Source: Sceloporus undulatus
Lineage: Eukaryota > Chordata > Lepidosauria > Squamata > Phrynosomatidae
Direction of reading: 5' to 3'
NCBI RefSeq assembly: GCF_019175285.1
Contig: NC_056523.1
Span: forward strand, 289,887,918-289,951,917
DNA length: 64,000 nucleotides
The translations under genes and the position numbers were made by a program. The notes beneath the pieces were generated by a model. It made no database searches. It was not told where the DNA came from and saw nothing but the letters and a program-made list of their open reading frames with translations. Of this stretch, positions 32,208 through 43,160 are shown in pieces. The first letter of the stretch is position 1; each line of letters opens with the position of its first letter.

Positions 32208-32691
32208 TGTACGAATATATGGAAGTAGATAAATTAACGGGATGGTTAAATAAAAACCCAACAAGTAACTTCAGTAAGGATTGGGAACCATGGGTAAATT
32301 ATATGAAGGAGGAAGAAGGAAGCTATTCTATTATAATTTACAATTAAATTATGAAGAAAAGAGGGCGAGGCAAAAAAGAAAAGAAAAATCATTTCACTTG
32401 TTATCAGTGTGTAATAATTGAAAATAAAATATGATGAATTAGGATGAACTAATCATTGAAAAGATGGTAAAATAATTTGGAAGTAAAGATTTATACTTTT
32501 AAAGAATAAATGTTTTCAGTAAGAAAATACTAAGGGAAATAGAAAGCGACAATATACCAATACTGTAAATACGACCTTGATAGAAATCCGAGGAAGGATA
32601 TAAATAGAAAACTCTAATAATTACAAAATGCATTAAATGTAATATGATGTATTTTAAAATATGAAAATTTTAATAAAAATATGCTTAAAAA
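32208..32691 (+). mobile_element. L1-like LINE, 5'-truncated 3' end, with 20-bp target duplication
   Basis: Flanked by aatacagagaaagccattca at 32188-32207 and again at 32692-32711. The start encodes EVDKLTGWLNKNPTSNF, then KDWEPWVNYMK, in the style of the L1 ORF2 C-terminus, followed by an AT-rich 3' UTR and an A-rich end. Length about 480 bp. The exact target repeat suggests a recent insertion. Confidence 0.8.
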
Positions 32692-32914
32692 AATACAGAG
32701 AAAGCCATTCAGAGAAGAAGTAACAGATCTTCTTCAAAGTAGCCAGTGCCCCAGGAAGTGCGTACATTCACAGATCCAGTGGCAGCAACGCAACCGAAGA
32801 ATTATGAATTACAAAAATGAAGGCCATGCCAATATGATGACAGTGTTGAATAGCACTGTTACTCCCTTTAAAAAATAATTTAATCATGTCACAGCACGGC
32901 AGTGTTGGCACTGT

Positions 32915-33110
32915 ATTATTTATGTATTGAAATATTTATATCCTGCCCTTTAATCACGAGATCTCAAGGCAGCATCTAAGTAAAGCCAATATGAACAGAT
33001 TAAAACAATTTAAAATGATACAAAATAATTTAAAATAGACAGAAACTTATTAAACAACTTGACAAGTTTAAAACAGGTTAAGAAGGTTTAAACAATTTAG
33101 AATTGTGTAC
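32915..33110 (-). repeat. LINE 3'-end type repeat (L2/CR1-like)
   Basis: Contains 'gaaatatttatatcctgccc', 'cgagatctcaaggcagcatc' and A-rich 'aaaacaatttaaaatgatac'. Same design as 10546-10760. Confidence 0.5.
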
Positions 33111-33114
33111 AAAA

Positions 33115-34515
33115 ACATTTGGGAACCTATCAGTTAGGCACCAAAGGCTTAGTGAAAGGCTGTGTTTTTACTTGGCATCACAACCCCTTATAACTGACTG
33201 TGCTAGCTGTGGTTTCTGGAAGTGTACATGCAAAACCTCTGAAAGGCTCAAAGTTCCTCATCCTTGCTGTAGTGGGTACCCATATGTGTCTGATGAGTTA
33301 CAACGAAGCTACTAGTGACTCACAAGTTGTGACAGTAGTCTGGGAAATGCCCCAACAACACTTTGGACTTGAATTACAAGAAATGCCCAGCAGAAAGTAT
33401 TTTTAAATTGAATCTAACAGCATTTCTGTGGCAACACATCTTGTTTCATCCCTGCTTCTGTTTATTTTCAAGGACTGATTATCAAGCCTGATTTGTCCTT
33501 GAAGAGTTGACTACATAACAAAATACATGTAGCATTAGAGCACAGACAGCATAGTGCAAAATAAAAAATGGCCCATAGTTCATCTTGTACTCGTTTGTTT
33601 GATTTGTCAGGGAGCAACAATAGTATATGCCTTAATAGCCAGACAATTAATTAGGCTAGCTTTGAAGGCTACCTTAAAGTGTCAAAGGGTTTTCTTTTTT
33701 TGATAATACAATCACACGTAAGTATCTATGTACTTGCTTATTGTTATACATAATAATATCCTTTTGGATGGATTATGCCCAGATCACACACAAACAGGCT
33801 AAAATAAATATGTTTAAAGTAGTTTGTGGGTGATTTAGGCAAATGCTGTTTTATTGTTCTTCTCCAACATCCTTCCAATATTTCTGGCTTGCAACTGCCA
33901 TTAGCCCTGACCAGCATAGCCAGTAATGAAGCATGATGGGACAGCAACACTTGGAAGGTTGCATATTGCTATCCCTGCTCTACCCTTCAACATCTCCTGT
34001 TCTGTTTTCTACTAATGAACAGTCTTCCTTTTCATCTGGTTACTCCAGTTGTGCTAAACCAAGCGCTGGAACTGAATGTATGACTTCAGTCAGTTATGCC
34101 CCTGTCACATCCAGATTAGATTGCTCTCAAACTGGAGAAAGTTTGGAAATGAATTGCAAGGTGCTGTTATACGAATCCTGAAACTTGGCCTGTATATCTC
34201 CAATATCAAATCATCATCCTAGGTTTCCAATGTGCTTCCTTTTTAATTTCCCAAATGGTGTTTTGGACCTTGCAAGTCCTAAATCAGGACTGGAGAATTT
34301 ATAGCCCTTAAGACATTGTTGTACTCCAGTTCCCATTAGCTCTAGCAATGACCAAATGTCAGGGATGGTGGGAGCTAGAGTCCAACAGCCTGTGGAAGGG
34401 CTGCTTCTGTGTGCTATCATGAGACAGAAACAGGGTGAAAATACTTCTAAAGAAATAAGAGATCTATACATTGGATGGCCCAAAGTTTATAGCCACCATT
34501 AATTAACAATGGTGC
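33115..34515. other. No gene; scraps of short repeats
   Basis: Contains degenerate 'gcaactgccattagccctga' and 'gtccaacagcctgtgg' repeat words near 33890 and 34380. No coding similarity is seen. It flanks the DIRS element on the left. Confidence 0.4.
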
Positions 34516-34575
34516 TGATGGACAGGTTGCTTACCTGTAACTGTGTTTCTTCGAGTGGTCATCTGCGAATACATA

Positions 34576-34737
34576 CAAATGGGTTGTACTGCGCCTGCGC
34601 AGTGCCTTCGGAAACTTCTGGAATCACTAGGCAAAGTACACTTTGCAACATGTTGAAACTTTTTGGCGGTAACCCCGCCCATCCCCTATAAAACCTCCGT
34701 TCCCGCTCTTTTCCCCAGTTCCGCAATTTTTCCGCCG
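34576..34737. repeat. DIRS inverted terminal repeat, left arm
   Basis: About 160 bp that is nearly the reverse complement of 40540-40698. It includes 'gtactgcgcctgcgcagtgc' and a 'cccctataaaacctcc' stretch that could hold a TATA-like promoter signal, as expected for the terminal repeats that drive DIRS transcription. Confidence 0.95.
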
Positions 34738-34795
34738 TGAAGGCGACAAGAGAATGAGCCAATGTGAACAGGACACTGAGGGGAGGATGGGCGGG

Positions 34796-34895
34796 ATTTG
34801 TATGTATTCGCAGATGACCACTCGAAGAAACACAGTTACAGGTAAGCAACCTGTCCTTCTTCTTCGTGGTCTCTGCAAATCATACAAATGGGTTG
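34796..34895. repeat. DIRS internal complementary region
   Basis: Bases 34796-34856 are the exact reverse complement of the left outer end (34520-34580, 61 bases). Bases 34857-34895 are the reverse complement, nearly exact, of the right outer end (40688-40726, 39 bases). So both outer ends are represented here joined together. In the accepted DIRS model this region templates the joining of the two ends into a circle before the recombinase inserts it. It lies near the 3' end of the element, as in DIRS-1. Confidence 0.95.
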
Positions 34896-35127
34896 AGACT
34901 GGCAAGCTAAGGTCAGTGGAGGCGGGAGTGTCATGATATTTGAAAAACATCATAGTCAATAACCAATAAAGAGAACTGAACACCAGTATATGAGTAATTG
35001 TTTTGTTTATAAACTTGGAATAAAATCCCACCTCATAAAAACAAGCCTGAACGAGGACCTCCAATACTTTCAACAAGAGTCTTTGGAGAATAGACGGTTT
35101 GGACTATCAGGTCACACAGTGTTCTGT

Positions 35128-36906
35128 TTAGTGTAGCCCTGATAGTAACACAGCCCTCCCAAAAGCTGCATCCCTTTTGGCTCTGGTATCCAACCTATAG
35201 TGTCTAATAAAACTTAAAGGTTGAGACCACACGGCAGCCTTGCAAATGTCCTCTAAAGGGATGCCAGACAGGAAGGCAGAAGAAGCTGCTATCGCCCTCG
35301 TGGCATGGGAACGAACTCTATCCGGGCAGGGTTTACCCAAGAGTTCATAGGATAGAGCGACAGTCTTAGAAACCCACTTAGAGAGTCTCTGAGCCGACAC
35401 CGGCAGCCCCTTTTTAGGTGTGGAGTAGCACTGGAACAGTCTCTCAGAACGGCTCGAGTCCTTAGTTCTGTCCAGATAGAAAGCTAGGGCCCTACGAACG
35501 TCCAGGGTATGGAGGGCCCGCTCGGCATCGGTGGTCGGGTTCGGGGCCAGGGTAGGCAGAACAATATCCTGGCACATATGGAAGGCAGAAACAACTTTAG
35601 GTAAAAAAGTAATATCTGTCCTGAGGACCACCTTGTCCAAATGGAACCTAAGGAAAGGCTGGTCTCGGCGCAAAGCACAAAGTTCGCCCGCACGGCGGGC
35701 AGACGTGATAGCCACCAAAAACACCGTTTTCCAAGTTAACAGTCTAATGTCTGTGGTGGCTAAAGGTTCAAAGGGTTTAGACTGCAAGGCCCCCAACACC
35801 GTCTCGAGGCTCCAAGCCGGAGTCGGTAAGGATGCTTGAGGGTATAGGTTATTGCATCCCCTCAAAAACTGTTTGACAAGAGGGTCCTTGAAGAAAGAAG
35901 GCTTGCCGTTGAAGTGAAAGGAAGAGCAGATCGCGGACAGGTAGCATTTAACTGATGTGAGGCAGAGGCCCGCATCTATAAGGGACATCAGGAATTCCAG
36001 GACCACCGGTGTAGACACTTGGGCTAAGTCGAGGTGTTTGTCAGACAGGAACCGAAGAAATCTGTTCCACTTTAGCCTGTAGGATTTTTGGGTGGCAGGT
36101 TTCCGGGCAGCCAGGATGACATTCCGTACCGAGATCGGTAACCGAGCTAGGGATGGATCCTCCATGCCACCAAGGGAAGGGTCTCGATGTCCGGATGTCG
36201 AACCCGTCCTCCCTGAACCGTGAGGAGATCCGGTCTGGGCTCGAGTCGGAAAAAGTTGGCTCGAGAGAGGTGAAGAAGGCAAGGAAACCACAGTTGTCCC
36301 GGCCACCAAGGCGTGATCAGGATCGCGTCGGCTGCATCCGAAATCATTTTGGAGACCGTCCTGGTGATCAGCGGGAAGGGGGGAAAGGCGTGTAGAGCTA
36401 TCCCCGACCACTGGAACCCGAATGCATCTCCGAGGGAGTTGTCGTCTGTCATCCGGGAGCAGAACTGGGGACAATGGGAGTTGTACACGGTCGCGAACAG
36501 GTCTATCTGTGGGGTTCCCCACCGAGCAAAGAGATCGTGTACGGTGTCCGGGTGGAGCCTCCACTCGTGACAAGACGAGGGGGACCTGCTGAGCAGATCT
36601 GCATGAGAGTTTTGAGTGCCCGGTAAGTGTACCGCTTGGAGCAAAACGTCTCGGGCAATGCACCAGTCCCATAGTCGGAGCGTGATGTCTAGGAGGGTGC
36701 GCGACCTTGTGCCTCCTTGTTTGTTCAGGTAGTACATCACCGTGGTGTTGTCTGTCCTGAGCTGGATGACCTTCCCCGACAGGGAGGACTCGAAGGCTTT
36801 TAGCGCTTTTTCTACCGCCAACAGTTCTAAGGCGTTGATGTGGAGCAGCTTTTCGTCTGGGGACCAGATGCCCTTGGCCCACAGGTCTAAGGTGTGAGCT
36901 CCCCAT
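35128..36906 (-). mobile_element. DIRS part: tyrosine recombinase region (fossil)
   Basis: The second half encodes a tyrosine recombinase: an N-terminal SAM-like core-binding stretch (KSYRLKWNRFLRFLSDKHLD, VLEFLMSLIDAGL), then the catalytic domain with the Arg in TSARRAGEL, the HxxR box in SHATRA and the Tyr in FIRHYRLD. This enzyme inserts the circular DNA in DIRS elements. The upstream part overlaps the RNase H region in another frame, an overlap also known in DIRS-1. Confidence 0.92.
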
Positions 36907-37917
36907 CCTTCTTCTGATGCGTCTGTGGTCAGCACCAACTGTGGCTGGGGTAGCGAAAAAGGCATCCGACGCAGACGTTGCGGCAATCGAGCCACCAACG
37001 GAGGGAGCGTGTGACCGACCTTGGTACGGTGAGTCTGCGGGATGGAGGGTCTCTTTCCAGGTCGAAGGTCGACAGGAACCAAGACTGCAGTGGACGAGAT
37101 CGAAGCCTTGCCCAAGGGGTGACGAAAGTGGTCGATGCCATGTGGCCCAAGGCCACTTGGATGTCTCTGGCTGGAATACGCCGTCGGGCGGTGCACCGGC
37201 TGACAGCTCGAACTAGGGCCTGGAAGCAATCTGGAGGTAGGTAGGCCGTAGAATTGTTTGAGTCGAGGATGGAGCCGATGAATCTTATTTGTCTGGTGGG
37301 AAGCAGTTGGGACTTCTCGAGGTTGACCACCAGTCCCAGGTCTTGTAAGAGTTTGAGAGCCTCTGAAGTGTTCCTCTGCAGTTCCTGACGTGAAGGAGCC
37401 ACGAAGAGCCAGTCGTCCAGGTACGGGAAGACCCTCATGCCGCGGCGGTGCAGGTATGATATCACCGGTGCCATGCACTTGGTAAAAATGCGAGGAGCTG
37501 TAGATAGGCCAAAGGGCAGGACGTTGTATTGGTATGCGTCCGTCCCAACGGCGAACGCCAGGAATCTGCGGTGAGACTCTCGGATGCTGACATGGAAGTA
37601 AGCGTCCTTCAGGTCGATCGTTGCAAACCACAGGTCCTGCTGCAACAGAGGCAAAATAGAGGCAAGCGTTACCATCCGGAACCGGCGATAGGAGAGGTAG
37701 GTATTTAATTGTCTAAGGTCCAAAATAGGCCTGATTCCTCCATCAGGCTTGGGGACTGTAAAATAGCGAGAAAAGAAGCATCTGGGAATGTCGACGGGAT
37801 CGACAGGGGAAATGGCGCCTTTGGCGAGAAGAGTGCGTACTTCGTCGAGAAGGGTGTCTGAGGGGGGTGTGGAAAGGATAGCTCCTGTTGGTGGGAGCTC
37901 TTCAAATTCAAGGGCAT
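36147..37917 (-). mobile_element. DIRS part: reverse transcriptase and RNase H region (fossil)
   Basis: Shows reverse transcriptase motifs FATIDLKDAYFHVSI, YNVLPFGLSTAPRIF and the active-site YLDDW box, then an RNase H domain with TTDASEEGWGA, LHINALELLAV and LRTDNTTVMYYLN. The style is that of DIRS, related to the Ty3 branch of LTR elements. It is a fossil part of the element at 34520-40726 and is not known to be active. Confidence 0.92.
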
Positions 37918-38041
37918 AACCCCTACAGACGATGGTAAGGGCCCAAGAATTGGTGGTGATTGTGGCCCAGGTGTCAGAAAAGGGCCTCAGTCTGTCTAGA
38001 AAGGAAGGGACAGAAGGAACGACGGAGTACGCTGCGTCCCC

Positions 38042-40369
38042 TCAGTTTCTTTTCTTGGTCGGGTCCGAATCCTGCCTCCTGTAATTCTTTTTGTACTTGG
38101 GCCCCGATCGACGGCCCGAGGAGGAGGAAGACTGGGAAGGGAAGCGCTGCCTGGACTGATCCTGGCGTTGGAAAGGCCGATCTTGTTGGTAGGGTCTTTG
38201 GCCCTGACCGTACCACTGGCGGACTGCAGTGAAGCGCTTGCGGGAAGACGATTGAGGGGAAGAGGACATACCGTGTTTCTTTGCAGCGGTCCTCATCCTG
38301 TATTTGAAATTGAGCTTCTCGTCGGTCTCGCGATGGAAGAGTCCGTCCTCATCGAAAGGCATGTCCTCGATGGTCGAACGAGCGTTCTGATTTAAGTCCG
38401 AGGACCTTAACCAGGCATGTCTGCGGAGAGCAATGGCAGCCGCCATAGATTTTGCAGAGCAGTCGGTGGTGTGTCTGGCCGAGGTGATGAGCCATCCTCC
38501 GATCGAGTGGGCTTCGTCCCGAACCTCAGAGAGGATGTTCTGGGAGTCATCCGGCAAGTCTGGAATCAGAGGGGAGACCTTCTCCATGAGCCACTGGATG
38601 TAGGCGCCCATACATGCATTGTAATTTGCCACCCTCATGCCCAGTGCCGAAGAAAAGTAGGCTTTTTTAGCCAAAGCGTCGATTTTCTTCGCCTCCTTGT
38701 CGGATGGCATCAAGGAAGCCTTCGGGGTGGAAGAACGTTGCGAGCCTTCTACAATTGCTGAGTTCTGTTTGGGATGGCTAAACAGCCATGATGGATTAGC
38801 TGGTGCGATCCTATACAGGGACTCGACCTTCCTATTGTTGGACGCCGTCGAAGCCGGGGCTTCCCAAGATCGCCTAGCCAGCTTTTCCAATGAGGGAAGA
38901 AGTGGTATTGCTGGTGGTGTAGGAAACTTGCCGTGGACCCGTCTTTCAATAGGGTCCGATGCTTCCTCTTCGGTCTGGGAGGTCTTAATGTCGAGGGCAT
39001 TAGTCATCTTAATGACGTGTTCCGCAAAGGACCGGACGTCGTCGGAGGGAGAGACTGCACCGGGTTGGGCGAATTCCTGGCTGACAGACTGGTAGTCGTC
39101 GTCTCGGGATGAGAGTGAGTCACCCCTTGGACGGTAACGGGTGTGAGAGGAAGCCTCCTCATCTGATTCAAGGTTGACGACCTCGGGCTCGGTGATGGTT
39201 TCAACACGACGGGGTGAAAACGTCGACACCCTAGAAGGTCTGGAGGAAGCTCTCGGCCTGGTCCTCCGGTCTCGGTGCTCGAGGAAGGCGTCGACATCTT
39301 CCTGAGGGACTAATCTGTAGTACCTGCCGGTCTCAGAGTCATAGTAGTATTCAGGCTCCGGTTCTCTAGTCGGGGATGGTGAGACAACTCGACGTGTACG
39401 GGTGGGCATCGGGGTGGGAGAGCGGCGCCCATCCCAAGAGTCAGTCGGGGAAGCAGGTTCGGCGAGAAGCTGGGTGGCCTCTTCCGAGGTGTGGCGGAAG
39501 GTAGGTAAAGGCCTGGACTCCGACGCCAGATCGAGACAGCTGGTAGTGGTGTCCTGAGCCTTGGAGGATGAGCCTTTCTTTTTTGCCAGGCGTGGATCTG
39601 ATGGGCGAGAGTCGGTATCCGACTGTCTGCGGACGATATCCGAGCGCCTGTGGACTATGTCTGAAGAGACACGGGGAGAGCCCTCCCGGTCACGCTCCAA
39701 GGAATGGCGACGTTTGGATAAATGATGGCCACCATCTAGAGAGGAGGAGCGGGGTCTCTTTGATGAGGAAGGGGTTTCCGTCCGTGTTAGGGACTTGTCC
39801 CCTGCCGGAGACATCAGGGCTTTTGTAGACGACGGCCTCGAGGTAGGACCCGACTTCGAGGTGGAGGAAGTGGGTACCTTCGAGGCAGAGGACTTCGAGG
39901 CGGACCCCTTATGGGCGCTCGAATCCTTTTCGACAGCCCGGCCCTCTTTGGAGGCCTTCTTATGCTTGTCCTTCTTGTCTTTCTTCGGGGGCCGGGAGGC
40001 CTCTTCGGACGGGCCCTGGAGCCCAGTTGGGGCCTCGACAGCGCGGGTCGTTGGCGATTGAGTCGGGACCTCAGCGAGGGTGGGTAGGGGAGTCACGGTA
40101 GACGACGAGGCTCCTGCAGAAGACATCGCCCCCGCGGTAAATACCTTAGTGTAGATCGCGGCCTTTAGTCTGGTCTCCCGATTTTTCCTCGCCTGGGGGG
40201 TGAGGGACTTGCACAAAGTGCAAGAGGCCGGGACGTGAGTCTCCCCCAAGCAAAACAGGCAGGCTGAATGGGGATCCTGGCCGGGAATCTTACCCTCACA
40301 AACGGAGCACTTTTTAAAAGGCACCGATGGCATGATCCGAAGAGCGAAGTCAAGCGGTCCGGTTGGCAA
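38042..40369 (-). mobile_element. DIRS part: gag-like region (fossil)
   Basis: A long open region of about 775 codons with a Cys-rich start (KKCSVCEGKIPG, ACLFCLGETH, CTLCKS), a Ser/Lys/Arg-rich low-complexity middle (SSTSKSGPTSRPSS, KRPRSSSLDG), a helical part near the C-terminus and a basic tail (YKKNYRRQDSDPTKKRN). Position and composition fit the first, gag-like gene of reptile DIRS elements. The sequence itself is not conserved enough to be sure of the fold. Confidence 0.8.
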
Positions 40370-40539
40370 CGAGCGAGGAAGAAAAGCCGACGGAGAGACA
40401 ATCGCGAAGTCAAAAAACAGTCCAGGGTCTAAGCCAAATCAGTTTAGGGGCAATCCAAAGCAGAGTCAAAAACGGTCCGAGTCGATTTTCACAGTGATTC
40501 CAAAAAGACAGAGAGTGAAGTTCCTACTGGCAGCTAACG

Positions 40540-40698
40540 CGGCGGAAAAAAGGAACTGGGGAAAAGAGCGGGAATGGAGGTTTTATAGGGGATGGGCGGG
40601 GTTACTGCCAAAAAGTTTCAACATGTTGCAAAGTGTACTTTGCCTAGTGATTCCAGAAGTTTCCGAAGGCACTGCGCAGGCGCAGTACAACCCATTTG
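40540..40698. repeat. DIRS inverted terminal repeat, right arm
   Basis: Nearly the reverse complement of 34576-34737. The element's sense strand starts from this side, so this arm is the 5' terminal repeat and would carry the promoter. Confidence 0.95.
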
Positions 40699-40734
40699 TA
40701 TGATTCGCAGAGACCACGAAGAAGAAGATGATAG

Positions 40735-41215
40735 AGGAGGAGCGGGGGGGGGGGGAGAATATCCTCCATTCTTCTCAGGTCAGAACTTGAGGCAGCTTAC
40801 AACATTAAAACCTATAACTTATAGGTGAAAAAATATATAAAAATTACAATGATCATATTAAATCAAATTAATTAAATATTAAATATTCCAAAATACTAAA
40901 TTAATTGCAATTAAAATGCAATTGTAACTAAAATTATCAAGAGCATTAAAACTAATTAAAATACATTTTAAAATCAGTTTCAAAAATGGTAGAGCACTCT
41001 ATTAAGGTCAACCTTTTAAAAACAGTCAATTCCCCACAAACCTGTCGTCGTCATCATCATCATCATCATCATCATCATGGTCTTTCCCTGCTAACAGAAG
41101 GAACACAATGAACCATATTAGTCTAGAAGGAAGTTCCAGAGTGTAGGAGCACCACTGGTAAGGCCCTCTCTTAGGTTACAGCAAATGTGCCTGCAGCAGT
41201 GGTAGGGGTGAGGGC
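40735..41215. repeat. LINE-3'-type repeat, (ATC)n and unassigned repeat
   Basis: A (g)n run at 40744-40755 and 'tcagaacttgaggcagctta' lead into AT-rich A/T words, as in the other LINE-3' type copies. A (cat)n run lies at 41047-41080. The part 41125-41200 ('gaaggaagttccagagtgta', 'aaggccctctctt') resembles 12490-12560. Confidence 0.5.
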
Positions 41216-41216
41216 C

Positions 41217-41398
41217 TGAACACACTACAGAAACAATCCAGTTTGAGACTGCTTTAACTGCCCTGGCTCAGTGCTAGAGAATTCTGGGAACTGTAGTTTG
41301 TTGTGGCACCAGAGCACTCTGACAAGGAAGGTTAAGTATCTCACGTAACTACAGTTCCCAGAATTTCCTAGCTGGATTGTTTCTGCAGTGTGTTTTTT
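41217..41398. mobile_element. Foldback MITE, copy F2
   Basis: Left arm: cacactacagaaacaatcca, 'gccctggctcagtgctagag' and 'gggaactgtagtttgttgtg'. Right arm: 'aactacagttcccagaattt' and ggattgtttctgcagtgtgt. The right arm lacks the 'gagccagggcag' block, so it is a deletion form of F1, F3 and F4. Confidence 0.8.
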
Positions 41399-41399
41399 G

Positions 41400-42512
41400 C
41401 ATGAAGAGAATGACCTCTCCTGATTGTCTCAGCACCTGGGCTGCCTCTTGTGGAAAGTTCCAACCCATGCAGGAATTTATACTTACAACCTCTAGGTATT
41501 TCAGTTGCCAAGTTTTTTTTTAAAAACTCACACATCTCTTTGATATCTATGAACTGGGAATACAATGACTCTCTTCCAACTTGCAGAGTGGGTTCCAGAG
41601 GCTTGTCTCTAGAGAAGTTTGACTTGCCTTTATTAGCCTTTGTCCTATATCCCACAAGGATGAATTTGCCCTGCAAGGGCAAGGTCACCTGTGTATTTGC
41701 AGGAAAGTACTCGTGCACAAACAACAACCAGCTTCTTGCCATCTGAGTCAGATGAACTTCTGGAAGTGCTGGACCAGTTATCTCAATCTGATTGTGTGCA
41801 TGTCTCTGTGTGTGTGTGTGTGTTTGGTTTAGGGCCCATAAACTGAACAATATTCCTGACATGATGCTGCCTCTAGGGTTCTCAGGTTCGCAAACTTCTC
41901 TGAAAGCAAAGTTTACTCCTTGAGGTTCTCCTGGTGCTATTAGAATTAGAATTAGATAAAACAGAATAGGGTCTTTCTGTTATCTATGTGTATATATCAG
42001 CAATTCAACTTTCTCTTTAATTCTCACAAAAGAATTTCTACTCTTTAAAATGTACATCTGAAAAACATGTTTTTGTATGTGCCTAAATGAAGAGCTGATC
42101 TTTTGACACTATCAGGAAACAAACTGGTGGTCTGTTTATGAAGAATAAAAGACACAACCACACCATTTGGAGCATTTCCTTGCTCTAGGGTCTCTTTCAT
42201 TCATTAGATATGAAGCAATACACAGAGCGTTGAAACCCAAATTGTCCTTCAAAGCAGTTGAATTGTGTTAGTTTTGTTATTATATTTATTGTAATAACTT
42301 TGTACTGAAAAAAACTTAAAGAGGAAGGCTATGGGGTGAGAGGCAACAGAAAGGAAAGAGTGTTCCATGCAGGTGAAAAGAGATTTGCATTGGCATTACT
42401 GGAACCACTTTTAATTACATATGAGCAGGATTTCGCATAGATGTTTTTACCTAAGTTTAATTGAAAAGGTTAATGAAAAAATTGAAAAGGTTAATGAAAA
42501 ACAGATACATAA
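41400..42512. other. No gene recognised
   Basis: Intergenic DNA with a (gt)n run at 41806-41822 and a short direct repeat 'aattgaaaaggttaatgaaa' at about 42461 and 42481. Nothing coding is seen. Confidence 0.45.
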
Positions 42513-42514
42513 TC

Positions 42515-42955
42515 CACATTGCTGTGCCTTCAAGGAAATTCAGAGTTATGGTGCCCTATCATAGAGTTGTCTTGGCGAGATTTATTCAAAGGAAGTTTTT
42601 CATCAACTTCCTCTAGGAATGAGAAACTAAGGGCTGAAAGCGCCATGTTGGCGCTGAAACTAGGGTTCCAGAGTGTGCAGCAATCACACACTCTGAAACG
42701 CTAATATGTATGGATGGCGCCATCTTTACATGGTACCGTCCATATGGGGCGCACGTGCACAACACAAGCACGATGCCGCATCTACACCTCTGGGTGCCAC
42801 GCTTGTGCCAATGGCGCACTGATGACGTCCTCCCCGCACACCCAAAAGAACCCGCTTTTAGTGGGTTCTTTTTGGAGTAGAGGGAGCCCGCATTATTTGA
42901 TTGCTGCGGGCTCCCTTTGGAGGGAAAATGGGTGACTTCAATCTGTTGAGCCCCT
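42515..42955. mobile_element. SINE-tail scrap and family 2 CpG-rich element
   Basis: 42540-42620 holds an antisense SINE-tail scrap ('cttggcgagatttattcaaa'). From about 42640 a CpG-rich block follows with 'gtatggatggcgccatcttt', the 'tccatatggggcgcacgtgc' word and the 'aaaagaacccgctttt...gggttctttttgg' hairpin that also occurs at 7690-8025. Confidence 0.5.
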
Positions 42956-42958
42956 AAA

Positions 42959-43160
42959 GTCCAAAACACACTGCAGAAATAATCCAGTTTGAGACCACTT
43001 TCACTGCCCTGGCTCAGGGGATTCTGAGAACTGTCATTTTGTGAGACATTTAGCCTTCTCTGTCTGAGAGCTCTGCTGCCACAATAAACTACAATACACA
43101 GGACTCCCAAGCACTGAGCCAGGGAATGTCTCAAACTGGATTATTTCTACAGTGTGTTTT
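42959..43160. mobile_element. Foldback MITE, copy F3
   Basis: Starts gtccaaaacacactgcagaa and ends with 'attatttctacagtgtgttt'. Both arms have the 'ccctggctcag' / 'ctgagccaggg' block. It directly abuts the SINE at 43161. Confidence 0.8.

Larger units (their letters stand above)
34520..40726 (-). mobile_element. DIRS retrotransposon, near-complete fossil copy
   Basis: About 6.2 kb, read on the minus strand. Its parts in order are a gag-like region, reverse transcriptase with RNase H, and a tyrosine recombinase in place of an integrase. It has inverted terminal repeats (34576-34737 and 40540-40698), non-identical outer ends, and an internal complementary region (34796-34895), the hallmark of the DIRS order. 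The three bases gat lie directly outside both ends; DIRS elements are not expected to make long target duplications. The arms differ at only a few places, so the copy is young. It looks nearly whole, with perhaps one or two breaks. DIRS elements are known from other reptiles. It lies downstream of CCDC125 exon C. Confidence 0.95.

Noticed and set aside
34754-35076. Small open frames on both strands beside the left DIRS arm
   Set aside because: They fall in the non-coding end and complementary region of the element.
38417-39095. Plus-strand open frames of 114-132 codons within 38-40 kb
   Set aside because: They are antisense shadows of the gag-like region and have no features of their own.
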